Shown here: piece by piece, positions 17,776 through 28,132 of the stretch | How positions within the stretch are numbered: the first letter of the stretch is position 1 | How the letters are laid out: every line of letters starts with the position of its first letter | NCBI GenBank assembly: GCA_016194635.1 | Contig: JACQBC010000011.1 | Coordinates: 1 to 64,000, forward strand | Length of the DNA stretch: 64,000 nucleotides | Source of the DNA: Gammaproteobacteria bacterium | Lineage (GTDB): Bacteria; Pseudomonadota; Gammaproteobacteria; UBA6429; Thiohalophilaceae | Reading direction: 5' to 3' | Translations under genes and position numbers: made by a program | Notes under the pieces: model-generated | What the model was told of the DNA's origin: nothing | Database searches by the model: none | Seen by the model: the letters and a program-made list of their open reading frames with translations, nothing else

Positions 17776-18626
17776 ACATGTCACGCCTTTTGTATATCCA
17801 ACGCCGCGCCACCAACCTCGTGACGATGGCGTTTGCCGTGCTGGCGATGGGGGTCGGTTTATTCTGGTTGAGCTGGTTGTTATGGACCTTGTTTAGCTCG
17901 GGGATGCCGGCGATCCAAGTCAGTGTGTTTACCCAAATCACCCCACCCCCGGGCAGTAACGGTGGCTTACTCAACGCAATTGTCGGCAGTGTGATCTTGA
18001 CCCTGGGAGGGGTGCTGCTCGGTGCGCCGATCGGTGTATTGGCGGGCACCTATTTGGCGGAATTTGGGCGCGACTCGCGCCTGGCCGCCACGGTACGGTT
18101 TATCAGTGATGTGCTGTTGAGCGCGCCGTCGATCATTATTGGTGTGTTTGTCTATGAAATCGTGGTGCGGCGCAGCGGGCATTTCTCCGCCTGGGCGGGG
18201 ATTGGCGCGCTGGCGATTATTGTGCTGCCGGTGGTGGTACGCACCAGCGAAGACATGTTGCGCCTGGTTCCCAACACCATGCGCGAGGCCGCCGCCGCGC
18301 TGGGCGCGCCGCAATGGAAGGTTACCTTGATGATCGTCTATCGCGCGGCGCGCGCCGGGATCCTGACCGGAATTTTATTATCGGTGGCGCGCATCAGCGG
18401 GGAAACCGCGCCGTTGTTATTCACCGCGCTGAATAATCAATTCTGGAGTACCTCCTTGGATCAGCCGATCGCGAATTTACCGGCCGTCATTTTCCAATTT
18501 GCCATGAGCCCGTACGAGGATTGGCATCGATTGGCCTGGGCGGGGGCGCTGATCATAACCCTCGGGGTATTGTTGCTAAATATTCTGGCGCGCAGTGTAT
18601 TGCGTCCACCGCGATTTTCAGCATAA
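17772..18626 (+). CDS. pstA: Phosphate ABC transporter permease
   Basis: 284 residues with six membrane helices and the EAA-type coupling loop [19 protein letters not shown], followed by [20 protein letters not shown], a PstA signature. ATG 17772 overlaps the pstC stop, so translation is coupled. It partners PstC in the phosphate channel. Confidence 0.96.
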   Translation: MNMSRLLYIQRRATNLVTMAFAVLAMGVGLFWLSWLLWTLFSSGMPAIQVSVFTQITPPPGSNGGLLNAIVGSVILTLGGVLLGAPIGVLAGTYLAEFGRDSRLAATVRFISDVLLSAPSIIIGVFVYEIVVRRSGHFSAWAGIGALAIIVLPVVVRTSEDMLRLVPNTMREAAAALGAPQWKVTLMIVYRAARAGILTGILLSVARISGETAPLLFTALNNQFWSTSLDQPIANLPAVIFQFAMSPYEDWHRLAWAGALIITLGVLLLNILARSVLRPPRFSA

Positions 18627-18644
18627 CTTTTTCAAGCTACACCT

Positions 18645-19451
18645 ATGAACAACCTAAGCACTATGATAACCATGACCGATGTCGAGCCGGCGGTGTTTCC
18701 AAAAAAACTCGAGGTGAGCGACCTGGGGTTTTGTTATGGAGATACCCAGGTCTTGCATAAGATCAATCTTAGCGTTCCAGAAAAACAGGTGGTGGCGTTC
18801 ATCGGCCCATCGGGTTGCGGTAAGTCAACCCTGTTGCGGGTATTCAATCGCATTTATGAGATGTATCCCAAGCAACGTTCCAGCGGCGAGGTGCGGCTCG
18901 ACGGTGAGAATATTCTAGACCCACGTTATGATCTTAATCGTTTGCGGGCGCGGATTGGCATGGTGTTCCAAAAACCCACGCCCTTTCCCATGAGTATCTA
19001 TGAAAATATTGCCTTCGGGGTTCGTTTGTATGAACGCCTGCCGCGCCATACGATGAGTGAACGGGTGGAGTGGGCCCTACGCAAGGCCGCCTTGTGGAAC
19101 GAGGTCAAGGATCTGCTGCATCGCGACGGTACGCAATTGTCGGGCGGACAACAACAACGGCTGTGCATCGCCCGCGCCATCGCCGTTAAACCCGAGGTGT
19201 TATTGCTGGATGAACCGGCCTCGGCGCTGGACCCGATTTCAACGCTCAAGATCGAGGAGCTGATCGCCGAACTCAAAAGCGATTATACGATCATGATCGT
19301 GACGCATAATATGCAACAGGCGGCGCGGGTCTCGGATTACACCGCTTTTCTGTATTTAGGCAGGCTGGTGGAATACGATAAGACCGAAGTTTTATTCACC
19401 AACCCCGCCTGTAAAGAAACCGAGGACTATATTACCGGCCGTTACGGCTGA
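18645..19451 (+). CDS. pstB: Phosphate ABC transporter ATPase
   Basis: 268 residues. Walker [11 protein letters not shown]-loop [12 protein letters not shown] signature LSGGQQQRL, Walker [13 protein letters not shown] and the switch His in [10 protein letters not shown] are all present. [20 protein letters not shown]-type sequence is diagnostic of PstB. An in-frame ATG at 18660 or 18672 could also start the protein. It is the last gene of the cluster; no phoU follows. Confidence 0.97.
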   Translation: MNNLSTMITMTDVEPAVFPKKLEVSDLGFCYGDTQVLHKINLSVPEKQVVAFIGPSGCGKSTLLRVFNRIYEMYPKQRSSGEVRLDGENILDPRYDLNRLRARIGMVFQKPTPFPMSIYENIAFGVRLYERLPRHTMSERVEWALRKAALWNEVKDLLHRDGTQLSGGQQQRLCIARAIAVKPEVLLLDEPASALDPISTLKIEELIAELKSDYTIMIVTHNMQQAARVSDYTAFLYLGRLVEYDKTEVLFTNPACKETEDYITGRYG

Positions 19452-19850
19452 GTACATCTGCTGCGGGCAGCGTCCCCAATGCAAATATTTTAATTCATTG
19501 CCAGGGCAAGCCACCTTGTGCCCGGGCGCGGAGTTCACAATCGTTTCACTTTTTGACGCGGGGTCTTTCCTGCCAAACCCGGGTGGATACTGCTTTGTGC
19601 ATGACTTTGGTGCGGATGTTCGCTAACCGCACCAGCGTAGGCAGGTGGTGCCGGGTTTTTCAGTTTCGGTTCGACGCCGGTTCTCGGCAAATCCGTCAGT
19701 GGCCTGGGGATTTTTAGGATCGGGTCCGCGGAATCTCAGCTCGCGCAGCGGGTCTATGTTTTGCTTCATAGTGTTCAATCAGCAGAGGGCCTACCAGCCG
19801 CCCCGTGTTCCGGGGCCGTCATATACGGCAGCCTTTTGAAGGAGAACCGC
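19452..19850. other. Intergenic region between pstB and cynS
   Basis: 399 bp with no recognised gene. On the minus strand a 48-codon frame (19769 to 19623) starts with ATG and reads MKQNIDPLRELRFRGPDP, but it has no ribosome site or family resemblance. No clear terminator for pstB or promoter for cynS stands out. Confidence 0.3.
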
Positions 19851-20291
19851 ATGAAAAAGACCGCGATGACTGACGTTATCCTTAAGGCCAAGGCCGATAA
19901 ACAATTGCGTTGGGAACAGATTGCCGAGCACGCCGGGTTGGCGCCGGAGTTCACCACCTCGGCGTGTCTTGGTATGAATAGCATGCCGAAGGAAAACGCC
20001 GACAAGTTGTGCGCGGCGCTTGCTTTACCGGCCGAGGTATCGGCCGCGCTACAGGAGTTCCCGCACAAGAGCTGGGATAAGTGGGTGCCGACCGATCCGG
20101 TGATCTACCGTTTATATGAAATCGTCGCTGTTTATGGCGAGACCATCAAGCAGATCATCCACGAGAAATTCGGTGACGGCATCATGAGCGCCATTGATTT
20201 CTCGATGCACATCGAAAAAGTTCCCGACCCCAAGGGTGATCGTGTCAAGCTCACGATGAATGGTAAGTTTCTACCGTACAAGACGTGGTAG
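19851..20291 (+). CDS. cynS: Cyanate hydratase (cyanase)
   Basis: 146 residues from ATG 19851, which follows GAAGGAGA. The N-terminal helical domain (LRWEQIAEHAGLAPEFTTSA) resembles an HTH without DNA-binding function. The C-terminal catalytic domain carries the active-site Arg, Glu and Ser in PVIYRLYEIV ... HEKFGDGIMSAIDFSM. It decomposes cyanate with bicarbonate to ammonia and CO2 as a decamer. No cynT carbonic anhydrase is adjacent, although a gamma-class enzyme lies at 53.7 kb. It may provide nitrogen or detoxify cyanate. Confidence 0.97.
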   Translation: MKKTAMTDVILKAKADKQLRWEQIAEHAGLAPEFTTSACLGMNSMPKENADKLCAALALPAEVSAALQEFPHKSWDKWVPTDPVIYRLYEIVAVYGETIKQIIHEKFGDGIMSAIDFSMHIEKVPDPKGDRVKLTMNGKFLPYKTW

Positions 20292-20538
20292 GTACTACGC
20301 ACGTTAATATTTAATGCCGTAAGCGTGTGTTTATTGAGATACCGTTAATGTTTTCCCCGGCGTCCTCGTAGCGCTATGGGAGTGAAGTTACTGACATGAC
20401 TTAACCGTCAGTTAAGAAACGTCATAATAAAAGTTCCCGCTTGATCAACAACAAAACATTGGACAACCTGTTGCCGCAAGCCTTGTTGAGGGGGAAAATA
20501 CTTAAGGTCATCTCCCTCTAGATTTAAGGATGTGATTT

Positions 20539-20955
20539 ATGAGCATACAAGCATGTTGCAGGTTTAAAATCACCGGCTGGGAAGAAAAGCGCTATCAGGA
20601 GTTTGTGGGTGGAGCCAGACTTACGCGAGCGAAGGTATTGCAAGTGTATCAAGGCGACATCAGTGGCGAGGGCACAATTGAATTTCTGATGGCGTATTCC
20701 ACCGCCGACAAGGCAAGTTTTGTCGGCTTGGAACTGGTGAAAGGAAAAGTGGCTGACAAGCCCGGTAGTTTTGTGATTCAACATATCGGTAGTTATGACA
20801 GTGATGGCGCGCATAGCACCTGGTCGATTGTCGACGGATCCGGCACCGGCGAGTTGCTGGGTATTACCGGCAAGGGCAGTTACCTGGCGGTCGGCGAATC
20901 AGTGTTAGTGACGTTCAGTTACGATCTTCCCGGGAAGCCCCTGCCTAAGGTGTGA
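20539..20955 (+). CDS. DUF3224-family protein
   Basis: 138 residues that match the DUF3224 beta-barrel pattern: ACCRFKITGWEEKRYQEF at the start, then ARLTRAKVLQVYQGDISGEG, FVIQHIGSYDSDGAHSTW and GTGELLGITGKGSY. The fold is related to allene-oxide-cyclase-like barrels. No function is established. It is cytoplasmic, alone, and convergent with fpr. The 247 bp upstream contain no gene. Confidence 0.88.
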   Translation: MSIQACCRFKITGWEEKRYQEFVGGARLTRAKVLQVYQGDISGEGTIEFLMAYSTADKASFVGLELVKGKVADKPGSFVIQHIGSYDSDGAHSTWSIVDGSGTGELLGITGKGSYLAVGESVLVTFSYDLPGKPLPKV

Positions 20956-20962
20956 TTTGTTT

Positions 20963-21006
20963 GATCTCGTTTAGAGATCAGCGGCAACCCGCGCTTACGC
21001 GGGTTG
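20963..21006. terminator. Two small hairpins between convergent genes
   Basis: GATCTC-N5-GAGATC (20963-20979) and CAACCCGC-N6-GCGGGTTG (20985-21006) are perfect stems between the stops of the DUF3224 gene and fpr. There is no T run, so termination is inferred from position only. Confidence 0.35.
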
Positions 21007-21063
21007 TACGCAAGGCGGGGCGTCGGGTGTGCGCAGTGACAGATTTTTTGGAAAACATAGTCG

Positions 21064-21810
21064 CTAGTCATTGTGCAACACGAAGGCCTTTTCCACCGTA
21101 AAGTTACCCACGCCGCTGTGATTGGTCATGACCCAGCCGTGTTGTTTCAGGTAGTCGGTCATTTGGCGGTTCATGTTGGGGTTGCCGCAGAGCATGACGC
21201 GATCGTCGGCGGGGTCGGCGGTGGGCAGTCCCAGCATGTTAAACAATTCACCGCTGCAAAATAGATCCGAGCCACGGGCAGAAGTTGGAAAGTTGTCGCG
21301 GGTCACGGTCGGCACGTAAAACAAGCGCTCGGAGGTTAACGCTTCTATTTCGGTTTTGTAGGCCAATTCGTGCGCGGTACGCACGGTATGGACCAACACC
21401 ACACGCTCATAGGTTTTATACACGTCGGGATCGCGGATCAAACACACGAAGGGTGCAAGACCGGTGCCGGTCGATAACAGATAAAGATTGCGACCGGGTT
21501 GTAGATATTTCAGCGTCAGCGAACCGGTGGCCTTGCTGTTGACCCACACCCCGTCGCCTTGCTGGATCTGGGCTAAACGCTGTGTCAGCGGGCCATCGGG
21601 GACATGGATGCTGAGAAATTCCAAATGATCGGTATCGTTGGTGGAGACAATCGAATAGGCGCGGGCGATAAGCTTACCTTCCGGTCGCAGGCCAATCGTG
21701 ACAAATTCGCCGTTCTCGAATTCAAAATTGTGTGGGCGGGTGGTGGTAAAACTAAACGTTTTGTCCGACCATTTACGCACCGACAAGACGCGTTGTTCTG
21801 TATAGGGCAC
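21064..21810 (-). CDS. fpr: Ferredoxin/flavodoxin-NADP+ reductase
   Basis: 248 residues, the length of bacterial FPR. FAD-binding motif RAYSIVST, NADP-binding LLSTGTGLAPFVCLIRDP, and the C-terminal region MLCGNPNMNRQMTDYL are present. The ending EKAFVLHND is close to the bacterial subclass ending. It moves electrons between NADPH and ferredoxin or flavodoxin and is often part of oxidative-stress defence. Single gene. Confidence 0.95.
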   Translation of the reverse strand: MPYTEQRVLSVRKWSDKTFSFTTTRPHNFEFENGEFVTIGLRPEGKLIARAYSIVSTNDTDHLEFLSIHVPDGPLTQRLAQIQQGDGVWVNSKATGSLTLKYLQPGRNLYLLSTGTGLAPFVCLIRDPDVYKTYERVVLVHTVRTAHELAYKTEIEALTSERLFYVPTVTRDNFPTSARGSDLFCSGELFNMLGLPTADPADDRVMLCGNPNMNRQMTDYLKQHGWVMTNHSGVGNFTVEKAFVLHND

Positions 21811-22126
21811 CGCTAAACTCCTTGCTGATCATGCCGGTAAACAGGCCAGGTTCGTTGCTGCGCGAAGCCCGGCCAGGGTTACGGCGAATGTGGGCGCATT
21901 ATAATTCAAGATAAATAGGTGGCAAAGAGCGGGGTTATTGCCGAAAGAGATAGTAGTGATTACTAACTTTGCATAGGCCAGGCATGAATTTTATGCTCTA
22001 ATCGCAACCCGTACCGTCTTGCCCTGGCAAGGGGCAGGCTTCGGCGGCGGCTGGAAAGTGTGAAGCGGTTAGCGGCAAAACGCGGGCGCTTCGCGCGCAA
22101 TTAAATGATGAATGAGGAGGATCGGG

Positions 22127-22435
22127 GTGAGCTTCAAGAACGTTGAGATCAAGAAACACGCCAATGTGTATCATGAGGGCAGGGTGACCAGCCGCACCGT
22201 GATGACCGAACAAGGTGAAATGAAAACCCTGGGGGTGATGTTACCCGGCACCTATCGCTTTAATACCCAGGCCCCCGAACGGGTGGATCTCACGCAAGGG
22301 CAGTGCCGGGTGAAGCTCGCCCATCAAACCGGGTGGGTGGATTTTCACGCCGGCCAAAGTTTTGATGTGCCGGGCAATTCCTCGTTTGAGATTGAGGTGA
22401 CCAGTCTGCTCGATTATGTGTGTCATTTTGGATAA
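22127..22435 (+). CDS. ppnP: Pyrimidine/purine nucleoside phosphorylase
   Basis: 102 residues from GTG 22127. GAGGAGG lies 6 bases upstream, which favours it over ATG 22112, which overlaps that site. The protein starts MSFKNVEIKKHANVYHEG and shows the cupin-like pattern of the PpnP/YaiE family (SRTVMTEQGEMKTLGVMLPG, YRFNTQAPE, FDVPGNSSFEIEV). It splits nucleosides with phosphate in salvage. Convergent with cyaA. Confidence 0.93.
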   Translation: MSFKNVEIKKHANVYHEGRVTSRTVMTEQGEMKTLGVMLPGTYRFNTQAPERVDLTQGQCRVKLAHQTGWVDFHAGQSFDVPGNSSFEIEVTSLLDYVCHFG

Positions 22436-22463
22436 GGGCGGGTGGTTAACCGCCGTGGTTATT

Positions 22464-25307
22464 TTAGGATTGATGGATGGCCTGGTATAACGCGTCTTCG
22501 ATCTCGCGCTTATAACGTAGATAATGGATGGATTGGACATCCAGCAATTCCTCGCCCAACAGACTGCGCGGGAGGTCAATATCGGTGATGTAGATCGGAT
22601 ATTTATCCCCCGCCTGGCGCAGCGACAACATATGCTGCGCCACCTGCGGATACAGCTGGGTACCGTACTCGAGGCTGGAGAATTCGCGATCTTCGCAATA
22701 AATCCGCAGCGACAGTGATTCGCCACTGTAGTCAACGATAACCAATAAACTAATGAAATTGGCGGGCTTAAAAATATTGCTGTGACGGTGTTCGATCACC
22801 TGCCAACGGCCTAAGACGTCTTTATTCAAGAAATAAAATTCGACCAATGGGGGTTTGCTGCGCGAAGCGGATAGATTATTGAAAAATTGCATGCGTCGAT
22901 GGATGTTGGCGAAAAAGCCTTGATAGTGATTTATCAGGGTGGACGCGTCATAAAAATCCGTTTCTTGGGTAAAATACGAACCCCGTTCATCAATGATGTA
23001 GGCCATGGCGCGGTTAGCCTGGATATGAATAAAACATTGCACCATCCCCGGACCGTTGTAGCGGTATAAAAACGCCGCCATGTCATCGTGCTGGGTGCTG
23101 GGATCAAATACCAAGTGACGGAACACGGTCGAGGGTTTGGCGAGGTAGAGACGTAACTTGTCGATAGTGCCTAGCTTGGACCATACCAGGGTGTCGTCGT
23201 GCAGGCCGAGAATATAATAATCCCACTCAATCGCGATGATGTAACGGCTATTGGGAAAATAGTTGACGTTATAAAAGCAATCGTAAACACTGCTGAACAA
23301 TTCTTCCAAGCGCCGCGCAATCGCGTCGCCGCGATAACTGGAATAGCTGCAGGCATTTAATTCCGCCGGGCGTTGCGCGGAGGACGGCGGTGACCAGGCC
23401 ATACACGCCTGCAGGCACTGAAATAAGCCTTCAATCCCCACGAAATGACTGGTCAGTACCTCTTGCCACGAGGTGACGATGATCTGATCGATGCGCAAGG
23501 TCAGATTTTCCAAGCGCCCGCCAAACCGCAGCGAATCGGTGCGGTTGGAGGTAAGGTGTTCGCCGCGGCGCGTGTGGGCGCTAAACGGATCGACACCGAC
23601 ATTGACAAGGGTCAGCGCTTGGCAGATATACGCCGGTTTGCGTAAATCCGCGAGATTATCCCGCGACAACAAAATAGCGTCGAAGGATTTAGCCAGATTA
23701 GCGACAATCGCAGCGACTTCTTTGTCGCTTAGCACCGAATGGAGGGTATGAATATTGATCACGGTGGTGCTGGACAGGATCGTATTAAAATAACACCAGG
23801 CGATCAGCTCAACAATGTTATGCGCGCGCTTAAGCGGCGTGGCGGTTGCCACTTCGGCGGGATTCACAACACCGCTGAAGACCACCCAAAACTCGCGTTG
23901 CTCTGGGTCAATGAGTTGGTGCAGGGACAGATGGCTCGCATAGAGGTTATGGGTAATGCCGCGGTAAATAATCTCGATTTTGCCAGCCTTGCGCTCGAAG
24001 GCGGCGTATAACTTGCGGCCCAGGGTGGTTAGGTCGGCGGGTTTGATCTTGGCCAAGCCGGATTTGTTCCGTGCGAAATCAGACAAAAATCGATAGCTGC
24101 TGGTCATTTCATGGATCAACGCATTGCGTTCACGCATCACCCGCGGAATATTCCAATTATCTTTGCTATCTAAAATAAATAATTGGCTCGTACTCCAGCC
24201 CCACGCCTGGACGAGTTCGGTGAGTAAATTGCACCGCCAGGATTCTTCATCGGGCTGCTGCAGGCTGAGTTTTTCATTTATTTTAAAGTAAAAACAGCGC
24301 CGGATCAGCTCCAACCGTTCAAGGTCGGGCTTGTTTTGCAAATACTGCTCGACTTTGTGCAGCATCATCAAGTAGGGGTCGAGTTTGTTGATCTCGTTTT
24401 CACCCTGATAAATAGCCTTTTTAAACCGCGTGCCCAACAGGTCCATGGCGGGGTATTCGCTGGCATAGGCTTCCATTAATAAAGTTTTGATAATGGATTT
24501 ATACGGCGAGTTAATTCCCTTAAACAGCAGCCATAGGGTCGCGCCGTAAAATTCCTCGGCCGGGATATGTTGTAAGCCGCCAAAATCAATATGGTCGCGG
24601 CTGTGAATATAACGCTTGTGTTTGATGTCCGCGACATACGCCGCATAGTTAGCGTCCTGCTCGGGCGGCACCAGCCACCACAGCGGGTAACGTCCCGCCA
24701 ACAACAATCCGGTGCGGTAGAATTCCTCCAATAATAAAAAGTGCAAGGCACTACCGCTGCTTTCGCTGCTGAGCTGCCCGTGTTGTCCCTGGGCAAACCG
24801 TTCGGGGTCGACTAAAAACAAACTCGCATCGACTTCCAGGGATGCGGCGAATTTTTCAATGGCGGCGGTTTTTTTTTGCAGCGCGGCTATTTCACTTTCA
24901 GATAAGTTGCTGTCGTAGCACACCCAAATATCAAAATCGCTTTCACTGGAGTAAGCGATGGTCCCGGTGCTGCCCATTAAATACAGCGCGTGGATCGGGT
25001 AGCGGCGATAGACGCGTTGTTTAAAACTAAAACTTTTAGCGATACGCTTGGCAAGTTGCAGGCTTTTGGCGCTGGGTGTGTATTCCGGGATACCGGCCGC
25101 GGTGGTTTTGTTGACATAGCCCGGCAACAGGGGGTGGTTGGTGTGAAAGAGTAAGGGTAATAATTCGATAAAATCCAATTGCCGCAGGCGCATGTCCGCC
25201 TTGGCGCGCTGCAGCCGGGCTTGATTGATGGAGACAAAGCGCTGCTTGATTTCCTTGAAATCCAACAGCAGGGCGGGGTCATCGGACGGGTGGCGCGACA
25301 TTCCCAA
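22464..25307 (-). CDS. cyaA: Class I adenylate cyclase
   Basis: 947 residues, somewhat longer than the 848 of E. coli CyaA. The N-terminal catalytic half has the nucleotidyl-transferase motif LMGSTGTIAYSSESDFDIW with the metal Asp residues, and later LLEEFYRTGLLLAGRYPLWWL, diagnostic of class I cyclases. The C-terminal regulatory half is present. It makes cAMP from ATP in the cytoplasm; a CRP gene is not in the window. ATG 25307 is used. In several gammaproteobacteria cyaA lies near argH or hemC, as here. Confidence 0.97.
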   Translation of the reverse strand: MGMSRHPSDDPALLLDFKEIKQRFVSINQARLQRAKADMRLRQLDFIELLPLLFHTNHPLLPGYVNKTTAAGIPEYTPSAKSLQLAKRIAKSFSFKQRVYRRYPIHALYLMGSTGTIAYSSESDFDIWVCYDSNLSESEIAALQKKTAAIEKFAASLEVDASLFLVDPERFAQGQHGQLSSESSGSALHFLLLEEFYRTGLLLAGRYPLWWLVPPEQDANYAAYVADIKHKRYIHSRDHIDFGGLQHIPAEEFYGATLWLLFKGINSPYKSIIKTLLMEAYASEYPAMDLLGTRFKKAIYQGENEINKLDPYLMMLHKVEQYLQNKPDLERLELIRRCFYFKINEKLSLQQPDEESWRCNLLTELVQAWGWSTSQLFILDSKDNWNIPRVMRERNALIHEMTSSYRFLSDFARNKSGLAKIKPADLTTLGRKLYAAFERKAGKIEIIYRGITHNLYASHLSLHQLIDPEQREFWVVFSGVVNPAEVATATPLKRAHNIVELIAWCYFNTILSSTTVINIHTLHSVLSDKEVAAIVANLAKSFDAILLSRDNLADLRKPAYICQALTLVNVGVDPFSAHTRRGEHLTSNRTDSLRFGGRLENLTLRIDQIIVTSWQEVLTSHFVGIEGLFQCLQACMAWSPPSSAQRPAELNACSYSSYRGDAIARRLEELFSSVYDCFYNVNYFPNSRYIIAIEWDYYILGLHDDTLVWSKLGTIDKLRLYLAKPSTVFRHLVFDPSTQHDDMAAFLYRYNGPGMVQCFIHIQANRAMAYIIDERGSYFTQETDFYDASTLINHYQGFFANIHRRMQFFNNLSASRSKPPLVEFYFLNKDVLGRWQVIEHRHSNIFKPANFISLLVIVDYSGESLSLRIYCEDREFSSLEYGTQLYPQVAQHMLSLRQAGDKYPIYITDIDLPRSLLGEELLDVQSIHYLRYKREIEDALYQAIHQS

Positions 25308-25500
25308 GATATCGGCGGGAGATCACAGAATCTTCATGCCGGACTTGACCTTGGCGGGGATTTATCCTTAAGCTGTCAATAACACGTCAGCCCGGTTTAC
25401 CCCGGTGGGGTAAGTGAAAATTTTGACGCGGGTTGCTTTAGTTCTGGTAAGGAGTGCCGATACCACTCCCAGGCACACTGCCTAGTTTAGGAAGGGGTCC

Positions 25501-26328
25501 ATGCTACAGCATCTTGATACCTCGCTCGTGCAACGCTTCTTGGATAACTTACCCAATCCCCTCGCCCTGCTGGACAATACCGGCCAGTTGGTTTGGTGCA
25601 ATAGCGGCTTTGCGCAACTCTGTGGGGCAACCCCAGCGCAGCTGGTGGGTAAACAACACGAGCAGTTGCCTGCGGATGTGCAACGTTTATTGCGCGAGGA
25701 ATTGGTTGTCACCCCAACCGCTGCCGACAATCCTGTGGCCCACGTGAGTTGCATCGCCGCCGGGTTGGGTGCCAATACCATATATTACTGTAACGATGTA
25801 ACCTCATTGCACTTATTAGCAGTGGAGCGTGACACGTTGTTGCACCGACTCACCGAAATGCAGCCTACTGACGTCATCACCGGGTTATTCAACCGGCGCA
25901 GCTTGCTTGCGCATTTAGAACAGGAAACCGCCCGCAGCCGGCGTTATGGTAATCCCATGTCGATTATGTTGTTGCGTCTGGCGAATATCGATGAGTACCG
26001 CAGCCATTGCGGTGTGGCGGCGACGGATGGCTTAATGCTCGCCATCGGCCAAAGTTTAAAAGATCAAATGCGCTGGGCCGATGTCATTGGCCGGTATGCC
26101 GAAAATGAATTTATGTTGATTATGCCGGAGACCACCGAACAAGCCGCGGTGGATCTGTGCGGCAAGATTTTAGAACAGATCGGCAAGATCCCCCGGCCAA
26201 ACGCCAAACAAGCCCTGCAGATCGATTTTGGCATGGCGCAGTGGCGGCGCGGGGAGGATGTGGGATTATTGATGCAACGCGCCCGTCAACACCTGGATGC
26301 TAATCCAGCGCAAAAAATCGCGGTGTAA
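25501..26328 (+). CDS. PAS-GGDEF protein with degenerate active site
   Basis: 275 residues. A PAS domain (about 12-100: FLDNLPNPLALLDNTGQLVWCN) leads to a GGDEF domain (about 118-270: DVITGLFNRRSLL). The signature reads AENEF (200-204) instead of GGDEF/GGEEF, and the metal-binding NID segment replaces the usual DID. Diguanylate cyclase activity is therefore unlikely. The RxxD inhibitory site is kept (RWAD, 191-194, five residues before the signature), so the domain could still bind c-di-GMP. Convergent with argH across hairpin copy 3. Confidence 0.88.
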   Translation: MLQHLDTSLVQRFLDNLPNPLALLDNTGQLVWCNSGFAQLCGATPAQLVGKQHEQLPADVQRLLREELVVTPTAADNPVAHVSCIAAGLGANTIYYCNDVTSLHLLAVERDTLLHRLTEMQPTDVITGLFNRRSLLAHLEQETARSRRYGNPMSIMLLRLANIDEYRSHCGVAATDGLMLAIGQSLKDQMRWADVIGRYAENEFMLIMPETTEQAAVDLCGKILEQIGKIPRPNAKQALQIDFGMAQWRRGEDVGLLMQRARQHLDANPAQKIAV

Positions 26329-26392
26329 AACAGCGAAATAGATTTCCAAATCCGCTGGGCGCTCTACTTAAAAAATCACGATCCGGGGACGG

Positions 26393-26510
26393 TTGGTGGT
26401 TACCGAGAGCCCAGCCGCGGGCGACTCGCTGTAAATACCTCCCTGTACGCTCGACAGCCGCATCCCTGCGGCCGACGGTCGCCCGCGGCCGGGCTCTCGG
26501 CAACCACCAA
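26393..26510. repeat. Long-stem hairpin repeat, copy 3
   Basis: Arms 26393-26425 and 26478-26510 pair at 31 of 33 positions around a 52 nt core in reverse orientation. The core contains the signature GCCGCATCCCTGCGGC. The arm sequence (CCGAGAGCCC...GGGCGAC) is not shared with any other copy. It sits between two convergent genes and could stop transcription from both sides. Confidence 0.88.
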
Positions 26511-26599
26511 GGTTCAACGTTGATTGTCGCTAGTACACGGCCCATAGGATTTTAAATCAGAAGACAGTGCTATAAGGGTTCGCCCGTTCGCAGCGGTGT

Positions 26600-27988
26600 T
26601 TAACTCACCATCCGCTGGCGCGCGCGTTTAATCGCCGCTTGTACTTGCGCGGGCGCGGTAGCGCCAAGATGATTGCGCGCCGCGACCGATCCTTCTACGC
26701 TCAATACCGCAACGACATCGGCTTGCAACTGCGAGGAGAACCGTTGCAATTCAGCCAAACTCAGCTGCGCTAGGTCCTTGCCGGTCTCGATTGCATAGCG
26801 CACCGTCCGGCCCACGATTTCATGCGCATCGCGAAACGCCACGCCTTTGCGCACCAGATAATCCGCCAGATCCGTCGCCGTGGAAAATCCCCCTTGTGCC
26901 GCCGCCAGCATCGCCGTTGGGTTGATCTGGACATGGGGTAGCATATCGGCGAATACCCGCAGGCAACCTTTTACATTATCGATGCTATCAAACAGCGGTT
27001 CTTTATCTTCTTGGTTGTCCTTATTATACGCCAGCGGTTGGCCTTTCATGAGGGTTAATAAGGCCATTAGGTTACCAAACAGGCGGCCGGATTTACCGCG
27101 CACCAACTCGGGCACGTCGGGATTTTTTTTCTGCGGCATGATTGACGAGCCGGTGCAGAAGCGATCCGGTAAATCAATAAAGCGAAATTGCGCCGAACTC
27201 CACAAGATTAACTCTTCGGCGAAACGCGATAGGTGCATGCCGAGCACGGCGGCAAAGGCGGCGAACTCGATAGCAAAGTCGCGATCGCTGACCGCGTCCA
27301 GGGAATTCTCGGCGATGGCCTCAAATCCCAATAGGCGCGCGGTTTCCTGGCGATCGATAGGATACGTGGTACCGGCCAACGCCGCCGCGCCCAAGGGCAT
27401 GACGTTGACGCGTTTGCGGCAGTCACGCAACCGTTGTTGATCGCGCTGCAGCATTTCAAACCAGGCCAGCAGGTGATGCCCGAAGGTGATCGGCTGGGCG
27501 GTTTGTAAATGGGTAAAGCCGGGCATGATCGTAGCGCAGTGCGGCTCGGCCAGATCCAGTAGCGCGGTTTGTAGGCGCCGCACTTCAGTGGCAATAGCAT
27601 CGATCTCATCGCGCAGGTATAAACGTACATCGGTGGCAACCTGATCGTTGCGTGAACGGCCGGTGTGGAGTTTTTTACCCACCGCGCCGATCCGTTCGGT
27701 CAGACGGGTCTCGATATTCATATGCACATCTTCCAAGGCCACCGACCAGGCGAACTGACCGCTATTTATATCGGCTAAAATCCCCTCCAGGCCAACGATG
27801 ATCGTGTCGCGCTCCGCGGCGGTAAGCACGCCGACCTTGGCGAGCATCCGCGCGTGGGCGATGGAGCCGGCGATGTCGTGCGGGTAGAGGCGTTTATCAA
27901 AACCAATCGAGGCGGTAAAGGCCTCGACAAAGGCATCGGTGGGTTCGTTAAACCGCCCGGCCCAGGGTTTGGTGGTGTCGTCGTTCAC
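26600..27988 (-). CDS. argH: Argininosuccinate lyase
   Basis: 462 residues from GTG 27988, giving [18 protein letters not shown] at the normal family start. An upstream ATG at 28051 would add 21 untypical residues. The fumarase/ASL signature [12 protein letters not shown] is intact, as are [10 protein letters not shown] and [14 protein letters not shown]. It performs the last step of arginine synthesis, giving arginine and fumarate. It is divergent from algZ, the arrangement known from Pseudomonas. Confidence 0.97.
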   Translation of the reverse strand: MNDDTTKPWAGRFNEPTDAFVEAFTASIGFDKRLYPHDIAGSIAHARMLAKVGVLTAAERDTIIVGLEGILADINSGQFAWSVALEDVHMNIETRLTERIGAVGKKLHTGRSRNDQVATDVRLYLRDEIDAIATEVRRLQTALLDLAEPHCATIMPGFTHLQTAQPITFGHHLLAWFEMLQRDQQRLRDCRKRVNVMPLGAAALAGTTYPIDRQETARLLGFEAIAENSLDAVSDRDFAIEFAAFAAVLGMHLSRFAEELILWSSAQFRFIDLPDRFCTGSSIMPQKKNPDVPELVRGKSGRLFGNLMALLTLMKGQPLAYNKDNQEDKEPLFDSIDNVKGCLRVFADMLPHVQINPTAMLAAAQGGFSTATDLADYLVRKGVAFRDAHEIVGRTVRYAIETGKDLAQLSLAELQRFSSQLQADVVAVLSVEGSVAARNHLGATAPAQVQAAIKRARQRMVS

Positions 27989-28132
27989 GGTAAGCGCTAC
28001 AATTCCAGAAAAGTAAGCCGCAGTATAACGATTTTCCACCACGGCGCACACCCTCTGCTCGTCAAGCGGGTATTGTTCGGCTATGGTAATGAAACCTGAT
28101 ATGAGTTGGAAAATCCCCGACCCGGAGTGGCG

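Noticed and set aside
19623-19769. 48-codon minus-strand frame between pstB and cynS
   Set aside because: No ribosome site, no similarity and no neighbour support.
22437-22455. GGCGG...CCGCC hairpin followed by TTATTTT after ppnP
   Set aside because: Only a 5 bp stem and an interrupted T run; not strong enough to call a terminator.
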